Positions 34,168-42,265 of a DNA stretch of 47,397 nucleotides are shown one piece after another (position 1 is the stretch's first letter; the number at the start of each line of letters is the position of its first letter). A program made the position numbers and the translations under genes. Origin of the DNA: Candidatus Hydrogenedentota bacterium (GTDB lineage Bacteria; Hydrogenedentota; Hydrogenedentia; Hydrogenedentales; CAITNO01); assembly GCA_012730045.1 (NCBI GenBank), contig JAAYBR010000063.1, positions 1 to 47,397 of the forward strand, written 5' to 3'. The notes beneath the pieces are model-generated. The model saw nothing but the letters and a program-made list of their open reading frames with translations, was not told where the DNA came from and did no database searches.

Positions 34168-35777
34168 TGCGCGAATTTCTCCAGCAGGGCCGTCTCGGCC
34201 GCCACGGTCCAGCCGCCCTCGGGGCTCAGCTTCGCGCCGACCCCGGGCAGTTTCTCTTTCACCTCCTCCAGCGACATCAGCGGGAGTTCGGGGATTTGCG
34301 TGTAGATGACGGTCTTGCCGGGGTACTTCGCCTCCTTCACCGCCTTGAGCCCGTGGTGCGCCGCGTTGAGCCCGCCGATGGCGGCCACGCTGCGGTTGGT
34401 GTCCAGCTCGCCCGCCTCGGCCAGGGCGAGCACCTTGCGCAGGTCGGAGATGCGCGAACCGCTGCACCCGATGACCTTGACGCCCTGGCAGAGTTTCGAG
34501 ACGGCCAGGGGGGCCACCGTGCCGACGGCCAGCCCGGCGAAGACGTTCACGAAGCCGCGCGGCGCGGCGAGGTCCACGGCGAAACTGGCCAGGCCGGGCA
34601 CCGGTGCGAGGACGACCACGTCGCTGTAGCCCTCCGGGCCGCCGAGTTCGACGATTTTTGCGTTCATCTCGTCCTGCGACGCAAAGTCGGCGGGGGACAG
34701 CGTCACCAGCTCCACCCCGCGGCGGGCGGCCAGGTCGCCGAAACGCGCCACGATGTGGTTCAGGCGGCCCCGGTCAAGGTCCGTGACCACGACGGTCTTG
34801 GAGCCGTCGGCCTTTTCAATGGCCCGCTGGACGTGCATCTGGCCCATGGGGCCGCCCGCGCCGATGAACAGCGAGGTGCCGCCGGGCAGCAGGTCGTTGC
34901 GCGCGTTCGCGGCGGCGACCTCCGCCAGCGTGGCGCCGCCGCCCAGAATCCGCTTGGCCTGGTAATGGATGCCGCCGACGTCGAGGGGGGCCTTGCCGTC
35001 CTCCTTCGGCGCGCCGAGGAGATAAAGGTTTCCCTTGGGGTTCAGGCGTTTGCCGAGGGCCTCCACCAGCGCGGGGGTGGCGCCCTCCAGCACGATGTCG
35101 TCAAAGGTGTCGGCCTCCGCCAGTCCGGCGAGATCTGTGCCGGCGACCCGGGCGTTCGGCAGCTGCGCCTTCAGCGCGCCGGGCGCGTCGGACACGATCA
35201 ACTGCGCCGCGCCGGTGGGCTCCAGCCGCTCCGTGAGGTCGTAGGACATTTCGACGCAGGCCCAGGGCTCCGCGAGGGCCGCCTGGCTGTACCCGGTGGC
35301 GTCCTGCACGGGCAGCAGGTAGCAACCCTCGTCGCCGTCGAGCACGCGCTCGTCCACATAGGCGTATTCGGCGAGGCCGCCGGGGATCATGTAGCCGAAG
35401 GCGTCGTTCACGCCCTTGTAATAGATGTCCGCCTGGACGATGAACCGCTGGCCCGGCTGGAACCGGTCCGCCCACTGTTTTCCGGCCTTGACCACCGTGC
35501 AGGCGCACTCGTGTCCGAGGACCGTCGGGTCGTTCGCCAGGTCGCGGCCCCGCAGGCGGGGGTGGTTGCCGCCGAGGGCGATGATTTTCATGTCCGACAG
35601 GCACAGGCCGAGGGCGTCCACGCGGACCATGACCTCGTTGTCCGCCGGCTCCCGCAGCGGCAGGGGGACGGACTGGCCGTCGCGGCCCACGTTTTCCAGC
35701 CCGGCGCCGAAGACCTGCCACGCCCGGTATTCGGCCGGGAGGGGCTTCGCCGCCTGTTTGAATTCGCTCAGTGTCAT
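34164..35777 (-). CDS. Zinc-type medium-chain dehydrogenase, L-sorbose-1-phosphate reductase-like
   Basis: This 537-residue protein belongs to the medium-chain dehydrogenase family. LCLSDMK (catalytic zinc Cys), NDPTVLGHECACTV (His and Glu) and a GYMIPGGLAEY block are in place. The Rossmann region shows GAGGPMGQMHVQRAIEKAD and VVVTDLDRGRL. The structural-zinc cysteine cluster of classical ADH is not evident. The protein is about 130-190 residues longer than typical members; the extra part lies mainly between the catalytic domain and the Rossmann core (about 190-310) and includes a second nucleotide-loop-like stretch. L-sorbose-1-phosphate reductase (SorE) is the nearest activity I recall. It is coupled to the SDR downstream and follows the aldolase by 12 bp. 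Confidence 0.75.
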   Translation of the reverse strand: MTLSEFKQAAKPLPAEYRAWQVFGAGLENVGRDGQSVPLPLREPADNEVMVRVDALGLCLSDMKIIALGGNHPRLRGRDLANDPTVLGHECACTVVKAGKQWADRFQPGQRFIVQADIYYKGVNDAFGYMIPGGLAEYAYVDERVLDGDEGCYLLPVQDATGYSQAALAEPWACVEMSYDLTERLEPTGAAQLIVSDAPGALKAQLPNARVAGTDLAGLAEADTFDDIVLEGATPALVEALGKRLNPKGNLYLLGAPKEDGKAPLDVGGIHYQAKRILGGGATLAEVAAANARNDLLPGGTSLFIGAGGPMGQMHVQRAIEKADGSKTVVVTDLDRGRLNHIVARFGDLAARRGVELVTLSPADFASQDEMNAKIVELGGPEGYSDVVVLAPVPGLASFAVDLAAPRGFVNVFAGLAVGTVAPLAVSKLCQGVKVIGCSGSRISDLRKVLALAEAGELDTNRSVAAIGGLNAAHHGLKAVKEAKYPGKTVIYTQIPELPLMSLEEVKEKLPGVGAKLSPEGGWTVAAETALLEKFAQ

Positions 35778-35789
35778 GGGGTGCGCTCC

Positions 35790-36560
35790 TTACTTTTCCT
35801 GCCCGAGGGTGTTCTGGCGGTATTTTTCGTCCGGGCGGGTGTCAATCCGGCGGATGTCCGCGCCGCTCATGAAGCGCGGGCCGCCGGCGCTGTACGCGCC
35901 CAGCAGAATCTTCGACATTTTTTCGGCCATTTCGGTGATGTTCATGACGGCCCTCGCCGTCGCGCCGAGGGCGAACAGCCCGTGGTTCTCCAGCAGCATC
36001 GCCTTCGGCAGCACGCCCTCCTCCTCCACATAACGCGCCACCCGCTCCCGCACTTCCCGCGCCAGCACCAGCCCGGGGTCCACATAGGGGACAAAGACGG
36101 ACTTGTGGCCCATGACCACGATGTGGTCCGGGCAGAGACGGCCCATGGCGGCCTCCCGCGCGTGGATCGAGCACATGAGCGCGTTCGTGGAGACGGGGTG
36201 GGTGTGGCCGATGAACCCGTATTCCGGGTAGTGCCGGTAAAGCAGGGCGTGCATCATCGTCTCCACCGACGGCATCCGCTTCTCCGACGGGTCGCACAGC
36301 GACCCCCGCAGCGCCGCCGCCACATCCGCGTCCCCCGCGTTCGGGTCTTCCAGAATCGCCGTCGCCCGGGGGATGGAAACCTCCAAAAAGTCCGCCTCCC
36401 CCATCGTCGCCAGGCAGGTGCCCGACGCCTTCACATACATCGTTTCCGCGTCAATGCGGGCCGACGTGTTCCCCTCGCCCAGGATGGCAAAGGTGCGCGA
36501 CGGGTCGCCCAGGCAGTGCGACATGTCCACGAGCTGCTTCAGAACGTCATGCTTGTCCAT
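35790..36560 (-). CDS. Class II aldolase/adducin family protein
   Basis: This 256-residue protein resembles L-fuculose- or rhamnulose-phosphate class II aldolases, which use zinc to cleave sugar 1-phosphates into dihydroxyacetone phosphate and an aldehyde. GEGNTSARI (phosphate loop), YVKASGTCLA, FIGHTHPVSTNAL with the paired zinc histidines, and MLLENHGLFALG with the third zinc histidine are all present. It is the first gene of a minus-strand operon with a sorbose-1-phosphate reductase-like enzyme and a sorbitol-6-phosphate dehydrogenase-like SDR, and the following genes are closely spaced. A role in a phosphorylated sugar or sugar-alcohol pathway fits. The exact substrate is unknown. Confidence 0.82.
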   Translation of the reverse strand: MDKHDVLKQLVDMSHCLGDPSRTFAILGEGNTSARIDAETMYVKASGTCLATMGEADFLEVSIPRATAILEDPNAGDADVAAALRGSLCDPSEKRMPSVETMMHALLYRHYPEYGFIGHTHPVSTNALMCSIHAREAAMGRLCPDHIVVMGHKSVFVPYVDPGLVLAREVRERVARYVEEEGVLPKAMLLENHGLFALGATARAVMNITEMAEKMSKILLGAYSAGGPRFMSGADIRRIDTRPDEKYRQNTLGQEK

Positions 36561-36597
36561 GGTGTTTTTGCTCCGCAGGGGGTGTTGGAATGCATGG

Positions 36598-36606
36598 AGT
36601 ATAGCA
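36598..36606 (-). promoter_or_regulatory. Extended -10 promoter of the aldolase operon
   Basis: On the minus strand TGC directly precedes TATACT (plus-strand 36598-36603). It lies 38 bp before the aldolase start codon. No -35 box is seen, as expected for an extended -10 promoter. Confidence 0.45.
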
Positions 36607-36648
36607 AAAGCGCCCCGCGCCGCGCGCCCCGGGGGGAAACGCGGATCA

Positions 36649-36674
36649 CATGGATGGACGGGATGGACGGGATA
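36649..36674. repeat. Short tandem GGATGGACG repeat
   Basis: ATGGATGGACGGGATGGACGGGAT is about two and a half copies of a 9-10 bp unit, similar in style to the tracts at 20098 and 23086 but short and not inverted. Confidence 0.65.
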
Positions 36675-37474
36675 AGGAAAGCGAATCCTGTGTGTCCATG
36701 CCAACCCTTCGCGGCGGCGATCAGGGAAATGAGGGAAGGCAGGGCAGCCGGGACGGTGGCGGGGCGGAGCAGCCCCCGGGCGCCCCCCCGAACCGCCAGG
36801 GTCTCGCTGGCCCTGGCATCTGGCCCGGCGCGCGCAGCATGGCGGACCCTTCAGGCGCTTTCCGGGAGGTGAATCTGATGGGACTGTCCCGGAAACAATC
36901 ATGCCGGACACCCCGGTGCCGCCTGCGGTCATCGGCTTCGGAGCGGGGCGGGGTGCTGGTTGTCAGCAAGATGCGCCTTGCGGTCATGTTCAGTGGAGGG
37001 GCATGTTTGTCGCGCGCATCGTCGGGCGAGAAAGACGCGGGGTGGCAGAGGCCAAGCTTGTGCGGGAGGGGGCTGGATGTCGGCGCGTAAGTGGCTGGCG
37101 TGTGGAAGGTTAAAAGGGTGCGGAGCCACAACAGGGGAAGGGGAGGGGAGGAAGTGGGGGAAACCTGCTGCGGCTCCGCATAGTATTTAGTGTCATGTCG
37201 AGCGGACGTTTACTGCGACCCGCTCCGAACAACACGCATTTTCAACTGTCTGCCGAGGCGACGACTTCTCGTGAAACCCCTCGGCGAATCAACTCCATCC
37301 AACTCGCAACTCACTGTCGGGAACGCCCCCCAGGGCTCTTTTCCCCGGCTGCCTTACACCGGAAGTATACCACATGTTTCCGGCCAACGCAAATTCCCTT
37401 CCAAGATTTTTTGGGGGGCGGCCGGGTGTGTTACAGTGCCGCGATACCTGCGACCAAGTCCTTGGGAGAACGCC

Positions 37475-38005
37475 ATGGAACGCTGGACGGAAAGCCGCAT
37501 TGTCTTTGAGGGAAAGATCATCACGGTCCGGACGGGCACGGTGGTGCTGGACGACGGCACCACGGCGTACCGGGAGGTTGTGGAGCATCCAGGGGGCGTG
37601 TGTATCCTCCCCTTTACAGGAAGCTCCGTCATTCTGGTGCGCCAGTTCCGCATCGCCCTGAACCGGGACCTACTGGAGGCGCCGGCGGGGAAATTGGAGG
37701 GACCAGAGGATCCCCTGCGCCGCGGGCTGATCGAACTGGAGGAGGAGGTCGGCCTGAAGGCCGGGCGCGTGGTGGACGCGGGGAGGGTCTGCGCGACCGT
37801 CGGCTTCTGCTCGGAGGTCATCCACCTGTTCCTCGCGTTCGACTTGGAGCAGACCGAGCGGTGCCCGGAGCCGGACGAGCGCATCGAGGTGGTGGAGATT
37901 CCCCTGGCCGAGGTCCGCGCGGGACTCCGCGACCACCGTTTTGACGACGCGAAGACCGTGGTGCTGCTCCACCGGCTTTTGGACCATTTGGACAACCTGC
38001 ATTAG
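37475..38005 (+). CDS. Nudix hydrolase, ADP-ribose pyrophosphatase-like
   Basis: This 176-residue protein has the fold and length of ADP-ribose pyrophosphatases (NudF type), which hydrolyse ADP-ribose or similar nucleoside diphosphates. The N-terminal strand RIVFEGKIITVRTGTVVLDDG, REVVEHPGGV and ILVRQFRIALNRDLLEAPAGKLE are typical. The Nudix box is G-x5-E-x7-(I)E-L-x-E-E-x-G-L (residues about 73-95, GKLEGPEDPLRRGLIELEEE). The arginine of the REUXEE core is isoleucine here, while the metal-binding glutamates are kept. ATG 37475 follows GGGAGAA. The gene is single and convergent with a membrane protein gene 14 bp away. Substrate inferred from the subfamily. Confidence 0.85.
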   Translation: MERWTESRIVFEGKIITVRTGTVVLDDGTTAYREVVEHPGGVCILPFTGSSVILVRQFRIALNRDLLEAPAGKLEGPEDPLRRGLIELEEEVGLKAGRVVDAGRVCATVGFCSEVIHLFLAFDLEQTERCPEPDERIEVVEIPLAEVRAGLRDHRFDDAKTVVLLHRLLDHLDNLH

Positions 38006-38019
38006 GCTGCCCCTCACGC

Positions 38020-40029
38020 CTACCGGTGCACCCCCTCCTTGAGGATGGGTTTGATGCGCCAGTGGGCCTCTGGGCCGAAGCGTTTGTGGTTCACCGTTGG
38101 GTGCTGCACGGGCTTGTCCCCGTAGACAACGCGCGTGGCCGCCGCCATCAGCATCAGCCCGGCGAGCACGAGGGGCAGGGCCCGCCGCGCCCCCCGCCGC
38201 AGGGACCAGGCGTCCGCATCCTCCGCGCCCCCGGGCAGGGGGACGCCCTCCCCCGGCAGCCACAGCACCAGGAAGGTCGCCAGCAGGGCGTTCATGAAGA
38301 GGACCCACTCCGTGACCAGCCTCCCCTCGCTGAAATGGACCAGGGCGCGCTCGTGGTTGGCGATGACCATCATCCACAGGAAGGCGATGTAGAGGAGCTG
38401 TCCCTTGCCCAGGGAGGAGTGGGGCACAATGTCCAGCCGTCGGCGGAGATGAGCCGCCAGCAGTACCGTCACCATGAGGGCCGCCGACCACCAGACCAGG
38501 TTAAACCACGTTGCCGCGCCGAGGGGCACGCCAATGAGCGGGGCCTTCATGATTTCCGGGACGGCGGGGGCCGTTCCCGAGGTCCATTCGTCCACGTTTT
38601 TGAAGACATTGAGCCAGCCCACGCCGAAGAGCAGGAAGACCACGGCGAAGACATCGGTCCAGTTTCTGCGCGGGGGCGACGGGTCCGCGAGTCCGGGCGC
38701 GCGCGCCGCGAGCACCGCCATGACGGCGGCAATTCCCAGTCCGTGGCAGAAGCCGTGGCCCTGCTCCAGGATGCTGTGCCAGTTGGCGGCATGCCAGTGG
38801 GTCCAGGCGGGCGGCGTGCCGCCGGGGGTGAGCTGGCCGTGGCCGGGCAACAGGAGCAGGGACCGCACAAAGGGGACGAGCGCGAAGCCGAAGCCGCCGA
38901 TGGCCGCGGAGACCGCCCCCGCCCACGCCACGGGCCGAAGGCCCCGGCGCAGGCAGTAGACGGTCATGCCGAGGAACACCCCCGTGATGCCCGCCCAGTC
39001 GTCGCTGCGCGGCGGCATCATGCGCAGGCCGCCCCAGCGCTGGAGGGGGATCGTGCCCAGCACGGGCAGAAGAAGGAAGGCCAGCAGCCAGCCCAGGGAC
39101 ATGCACAGCAGCAGGCCGGCGTCGCGCCGAAACTTCCCGAACCTGATGAAATACAGGGTGATGCCCGCAATCAGGCCCACGGCAAGCCCGCCGTGCTGCG
39201 GATAGTCCAGCACCACCTGGGGCCAGTTGGTGAGGAACTGCGCGGGGTCGAAAAGCTGGCCGGTTTCCGGGTTGACCGCGTGGAGATCGCCCAGGGGCGC
39301 GACCAGCAGCCGTCCCAGCGGCACGGCCATCCCCACGGCGTCGAGCAGGCGCTGCGCCCCCCAGCCCGCCGCCGCGCCGACGGCGGCAAAGGCCGCCAGC
39401 AGGTGCGCCTTCGCGAAACGGCGGTCCCACAGGTCAAAGGCGCACACCCCCAGCAGGGCGGCCAGGGCAGGCCGCCAGTCGGCGTCGAGCCAGTAGAGCG
39501 GGTTGCGGTGGCGCAGGAAGGTTCCGTCCACGTCCACGGCCAGGGCCTGCTGCGCCCAGGCGCTGAGGGTGTCCTCCAGCAGCGCGTGCGCCCCGATGGG
39601 CACCAGCACAAAGAGGAGGGGGACGAAGAAGTCTTCCAGCCGTTTGCGGTCCATGACCGCCGGAAGCGCCGTGCCCGCGCCGCCCATGCCCGCCCAGAGC
39701 CCGCCGACGCAGAAGGTGATCAGGAATCCGTAGAGGGCCGTGGGCCAGTGCTCCGATCCGGCGAAGGAGATGCAGTACATGTAGGCGATGGAGCCGCCGA
39801 AGGCCCAGCCCAGCCCGCCGAAGAGGGCGAACCACGGGGCGCGGCCCCGCCAGTCCTCCCGCCCCGAGAGCAGGCAGGCGGCCAGGGCGGCCAGCGCCCC
39901 GGGGATCATGGCCCCGGCCTCATGGCCGAAATTTCCCCGGATGCCCCATCCGATGGACAGGGACAACGCTACGAGGAGCACGGCCAGCGGGCGGCGTCCG
40001 GGCAGGGGCGCGGGGGGTTCGGTTGCCAT
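38020..40029 (-). CDS. Large polytopic membrane protein, unknown family
   Basis: This 669-residue protein has about 14 hydrophobic segments spread over its length, a charged N-terminus (MATEPPAPLPGRRP) and a hydrophilic C-terminus after a last helix near residue 635. Distinctive segments are WGIRGNFGHEAGAMIPGAL (20-38), FAGSEHWPTALYGF, RWGGLRMMPPRSDDWAGITG and FLWMMVIANHERALVHFSEGR. I do not recognise a named family. There is no ATP-binding, peptidase or glycosyltransferase motif I can identify. Conserved-looking His, Glu and Arg residues in membrane segments suggest a transporter or a membrane enzyme. It is divergent from the PKD lipoprotein gene and convergent with the Nudix gene. Confidence 0.65.
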   Translation of the reverse strand: MATEPPAPLPGRRPLAVLLVALSLSIGWGIRGNFGHEAGAMIPGALAALAACLLSGREDWRGRAPWFALFGGLGWAFGGSIAYMYCISFAGSEHWPTALYGFLITFCVGGLWAGMGGAGTALPAVMDRKRLEDFFVPLLFVLVPIGAHALLEDTLSAWAQQALAVDVDGTFLRHRNPLYWLDADWRPALAALLGVCAFDLWDRRFAKAHLLAAFAAVGAAAGWGAQRLLDAVGMAVPLGRLLVAPLGDLHAVNPETGQLFDPAQFLTNWPQVVLDYPQHGGLAVGLIAGITLYFIRFGKFRRDAGLLLCMSLGWLLAFLLLPVLGTIPLQRWGGLRMMPPRSDDWAGITGVFLGMTVYCLRRGLRPVAWAGAVSAAIGGFGFALVPFVRSLLLLPGHGQLTPGGTPPAWTHWHAANWHSILEQGHGFCHGLGIAAVMAVLAARAPGLADPSPPRRNWTDVFAVVFLLFGVGWLNVFKNVDEWTSGTAPAVPEIMKAPLIGVPLGAATWFNLVWWSAALMVTVLLAAHLRRRLDIVPHSSLGKGQLLYIAFLWMMVIANHERALVHFSEGRLVTEWVLFMNALLATFLVLWLPGEGVPLPGGAEDADAWSLRRGARRALPLVLAGLMLMAAATRVVYGDKPVQHPTVNHKRFGPEAHWRIKPILKEGVHR

Positions 40030-40527
40030 GGGTGAAGCATTCCTTTCTCCGGAACGGGCGATCCGGGTGAGGGGGTAGTGTACGGGGCATGGGCCGCCGG
40101 GTCAAGCACCCGGAAACCAGCCGCGCATCATCGCCGGACAAGCAGGCGAAGACAGAAAGGCCGAATCTCAAGACGCGTTTTCGGCAGAGACGCGCAGCCC
40201 GCAAACGGGGAGAACGGGCGGCCATGCCAAGAGGGAAAATGGGATCGCGTGCCTGTCAAATCCAGACCGCACGACAGCCAACGGCGCCGTTTGTCAGGGC
40301 AAACGCCGTCTCTCTGGGAGACCGCAGCCAACCTTGGGCGCCCAAGGCAACCGCGCCGCAAACGGGTTGCAGGCGACCGAGCGTCTTCGCATCCGCGCCG
40401 GCGTCCACGCGCATTTTTCCTCGTCCTCCCCTCCTCATGAACGGGTGCGGGGTATTGACACTATTCATCATATTCGGTAAAATCACTTAGCCTTGGTGCT
40501 GGCGTTCCAACATGGGAGAACAAACCA
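40030..40527. other. Divergent intergenic region with a strong promoter
   Basis: These 498 bp between two divergent starts hold a near-consensus promoter (40455-40483) and no credible gene. The central part is moderately GC-rich, and I see no repeat of the families found elsewhere. Confidence 0.55.
40455..40483 (+). promoter_or_regulatory. Near-consensus sigma70-type promoter of the PKD lipoprotein gene
   Basis: Perfect TTGACA (40455-40460), 17-bp spacer, TAAAAT (40478-40483, one mismatch). The start codon is 45 bp downstream. It is one of the two strongest promoters in the window. Confidence 0.75.
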
Positions 40528-41898
40528 ATGAACAAGAAAGTGTCGGCGGCGATTGCCCTTTTCCTGGGCGGGGCAGTGGTTGTATGCGCGGGATGCATAC
40601 CCGGCGAACCGCTTGCGGCATTCACGGCAAGCGTGTCACAGGGGCAGGCACCGCTCACGGTGGAGTTCACAGACCGGTCGGCGATTCAAAAGGCCCACAC
40701 CATCACCGGCTGGCAGTGGGATTTTGGCGACCAGCAGGTTTCGTCGGAGCAAAATCCGGTGCATGCATACGCCGCCCCCGGGACGTATGATGTGTCCCTC
40801 ACGGTCACGACAAACAAGGGAAAAACCAACACCGCGACCGTACCGGCCTGCATCACTGTGCAGCCCAGCGGGGGGGGCAATGAGGGGGAGGGAGAAGGGG
40901 AAGGGGAAGGAGAAGGAGAAGGGGAAGGGGAAGGAGAAGGAGAAGGAGAAGGGGAACCGCCAACATCTGTCTATGTGTGGGGGCTGGGCGACAACTGGGC
41001 TGAAGAGGCTCTGGAGTCACAATCCATCGCCGTCTCCGGACCGTTTACAGGCGAAATGAAGCTCAACCGCATGCCCGAATACGATGAAGGCTCCCACGAA
41101 GAGCACGAGGCAATCATGTACCTCGCGGCGTTTGCGGCAAACGTTCCGGGAGACCTGCACTTCCTGCGGTATCCCAAGGCGGAGGGCGATACGACCGTTA
41201 AGACTTGGCACATGATAGGAAGCCAGTTCCAGATGAGGCTTGTGGGGACGACCAAAGCCCGCGTGACGCCCAAGGACACGGACCCCTCGACCGCCAATCT
41301 GGTTCTCGTGGTGGGGTCCCAAGGCGAAATCCCCGAAGGGTACGACCCCCGCCCAGACCTGTATGCATGGCGCAAACTTCCGGGGGCGTGCTGTGACGAC
41401 AGTGGCGGGGCCCTTTCCACAGAGTTCTGCTGGCTCAATCAGACACAGGGTTTGGAGAACTTCGTCTGGGTTTCCAATGGTGCCAAGACCGGGATTTACG
41501 CGAGCATCCACTATCCCGTCGGCCACCAATTCGACTGCCCGTTAGAAAGTCCTGTGAACTACGCGCTGATCACCGTTCCCTCGGAGTCCCCGCCCCAGTG
41601 GCATCAGGACCTGGTGAATGATTCCCGGACCGCAAACTGGATCGACCCCCCCTCAGCATGTCCGGCAACCCCTCCGCCAGGTTACGAGTATGAGTATCAG
41701 GGCGTGACTGTCGTGGTGGACAAGGTGGCCCGCCTGTGCACCCTGCCCGGACTCAATGACCCTGTCAACCCGAGGGACTACGTGGACGCCCCCACGGACG
41801 TCACCTTGCTGCGGTCGACAACCAGAGTGGAGAACTTCGTCTGCACGAAGGACGTCATTGTGGCCCACACTTGGCGCTTGGTCCCCCAATCGGACTAG
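40528..41898 (+). CDS. PKD-domain lipoprotein with Gly-Glu linker, unknown C-terminal domain
   Basis: This 456-residue protein has a lipoprotein-type signal (MNKKVSAAIALFLGGAVVVC then AGC, Cys23 likely lipidated). A PKD domain (about 30-110) shows GQAPLTVEFTDRS, WQWDFGD and HAYAAPGTYDVSLTV. A linker of about 13 Glu-Gly pairs (about 119-144) follows. The C-terminal 310 residues contain paired cysteines and many aromatic residues (VYVWGLGDNW, CCDDSGG, FCWLNQTQG) and match no family I recognise. PKD domains usually mediate binding to glycans or proteins at the cell surface. The cell-surface location is inferred from the lipobox. The hairpin at 41951-41980 follows. Confidence 0.75.
   Translation: MNKKVSAAIALFLGGAVVVCAGCIPGEPLAAFTASVSQGQAPLTVEFTDRSAIQKAHTITGWQWDFGDQQVSSEQNPVHAYAAPGTYDVSLTVTTNKGKTNTATVPACITVQPSGGGNEGEGEGEGEGEGEGEGEGEGEGEGEPPTSVYVWGLGDNWAEEALESQSIAVSGPFTGEMKLNRMPEYDEGSHEEHEAIMYLAAFAANVPGDLHFLRYPKAEGDTTVKTWHMIGSQFQMRLVGTTKARVTPKDTDPSTANLVLVVGSQGEIPEGYDPRPDLYAWRKLPGACCDDSGGALSTEFCWLNQTQGLENFVWVSNGAKTGIYASIHYPVGHQFDCPLESPVNYALITVPSESPPQWHQDLVNDSRTANWIDPPSACPATPPPGYEYEYQGVTVVVDKVARLCTLPGLNDPVNPRDYVDAPTDVTLLRSTTRVENFVCTKDVIVAHTWRLVPQSD
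40888..40953 (+). repeat. Hexanucleotide GAGGGA/GAAGGG coding repeat
   Basis: About 66 bp of purine-only sequence in a 6-bp period encode the Glu-Gly linker. Expansion or contraction in steps of 6 bp keeps the reading frame, so linker length can vary without breaking the protein. Confidence 0.85.
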
Positions 41899-41950
41899 CT
41901 GTATGAGCCCGAACCCTGAAGGCCTGCGACCAGAGTCGTGATCTGCTTGG

Positions 41951-41985
41951 CCGGACCCGCTCCCATGGGGGCGGGTCCGGTTATT
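41951..41985 (+). terminator. Likely terminator after the PKD lipoprotein
   Basis: CCGGACCCGC (41951-41960) pairs perfectly with GCGGGTCCGG (41971-41980); a short TTATT follows. The weak T-run lowers confidence. Confidence 0.6.
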
Positions 41986-42184
41986 CCATCGGAGGGTTCA
42001 TTTCCTGCCCCCCGGACCAGGGACTCCTAGGTTGGTGTGCCTGGGGGGCGGCAGGACATGCCTCTCCCGACACACCGTCCGGGGGGTGAAGGTGCCTGCC
42101 CACCCATGAGACAGCAGGAGAGGCCGGGGGCGCGGCGGCCGGGCAGTGTGCGGGGCTCTGGGGGCCCATTCAAGAACATTACGC

Positions 42185-42212
42185 TTGCATTCTGTCAAAA
42201 ATCTGCTAAAAT
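42185..42212 (+). promoter_or_regulatory. Promoter of the papain-like protease gene
   Basis: TTGCAT (42185-42190), 16-bp spacer, TAAAAT (42207-42212) with TGC just before the -10. The -10 hexamer is the same as at 40478. Confidence 0.55.
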
Positions 42213-42265
42213 CCCTCTCAGGGGGTGAGTGTTGCTGAATGTCCGAACGCAACGGGAGCAGGAAA

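Larger units (their letters stand above)
36561..37474. other. Gene-free interval between the aldolase operon and the Nudix gene
   Basis: I find no convincing gene in these 914 bp. The short frames lack ribosome sites and family features. The interval contains an extended -10 element on the minus strand (36598-36606), a small GGATGGACG tandem repeat (36649-36674) and a hairpin (36795-36801 with 36811-36817). I saw no tRNA fold. Confidence 0.55.
41899..42265. other. Intergenic region with terminator-like hairpin and promoter
   Basis: These 367 bp hold a terminator-like hairpin (41951-41980) and a promoter (42185-42212). No other gene or repeat is seen. Confidence 0.55.

Noticed and set aside
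36561-37474. A hidden gene or tRNA in the 914-bp interval
   Set aside because: Short frames lack ribosome sites and recognisable motifs, and I found no cloverleaf pairing or CCA end by eye.
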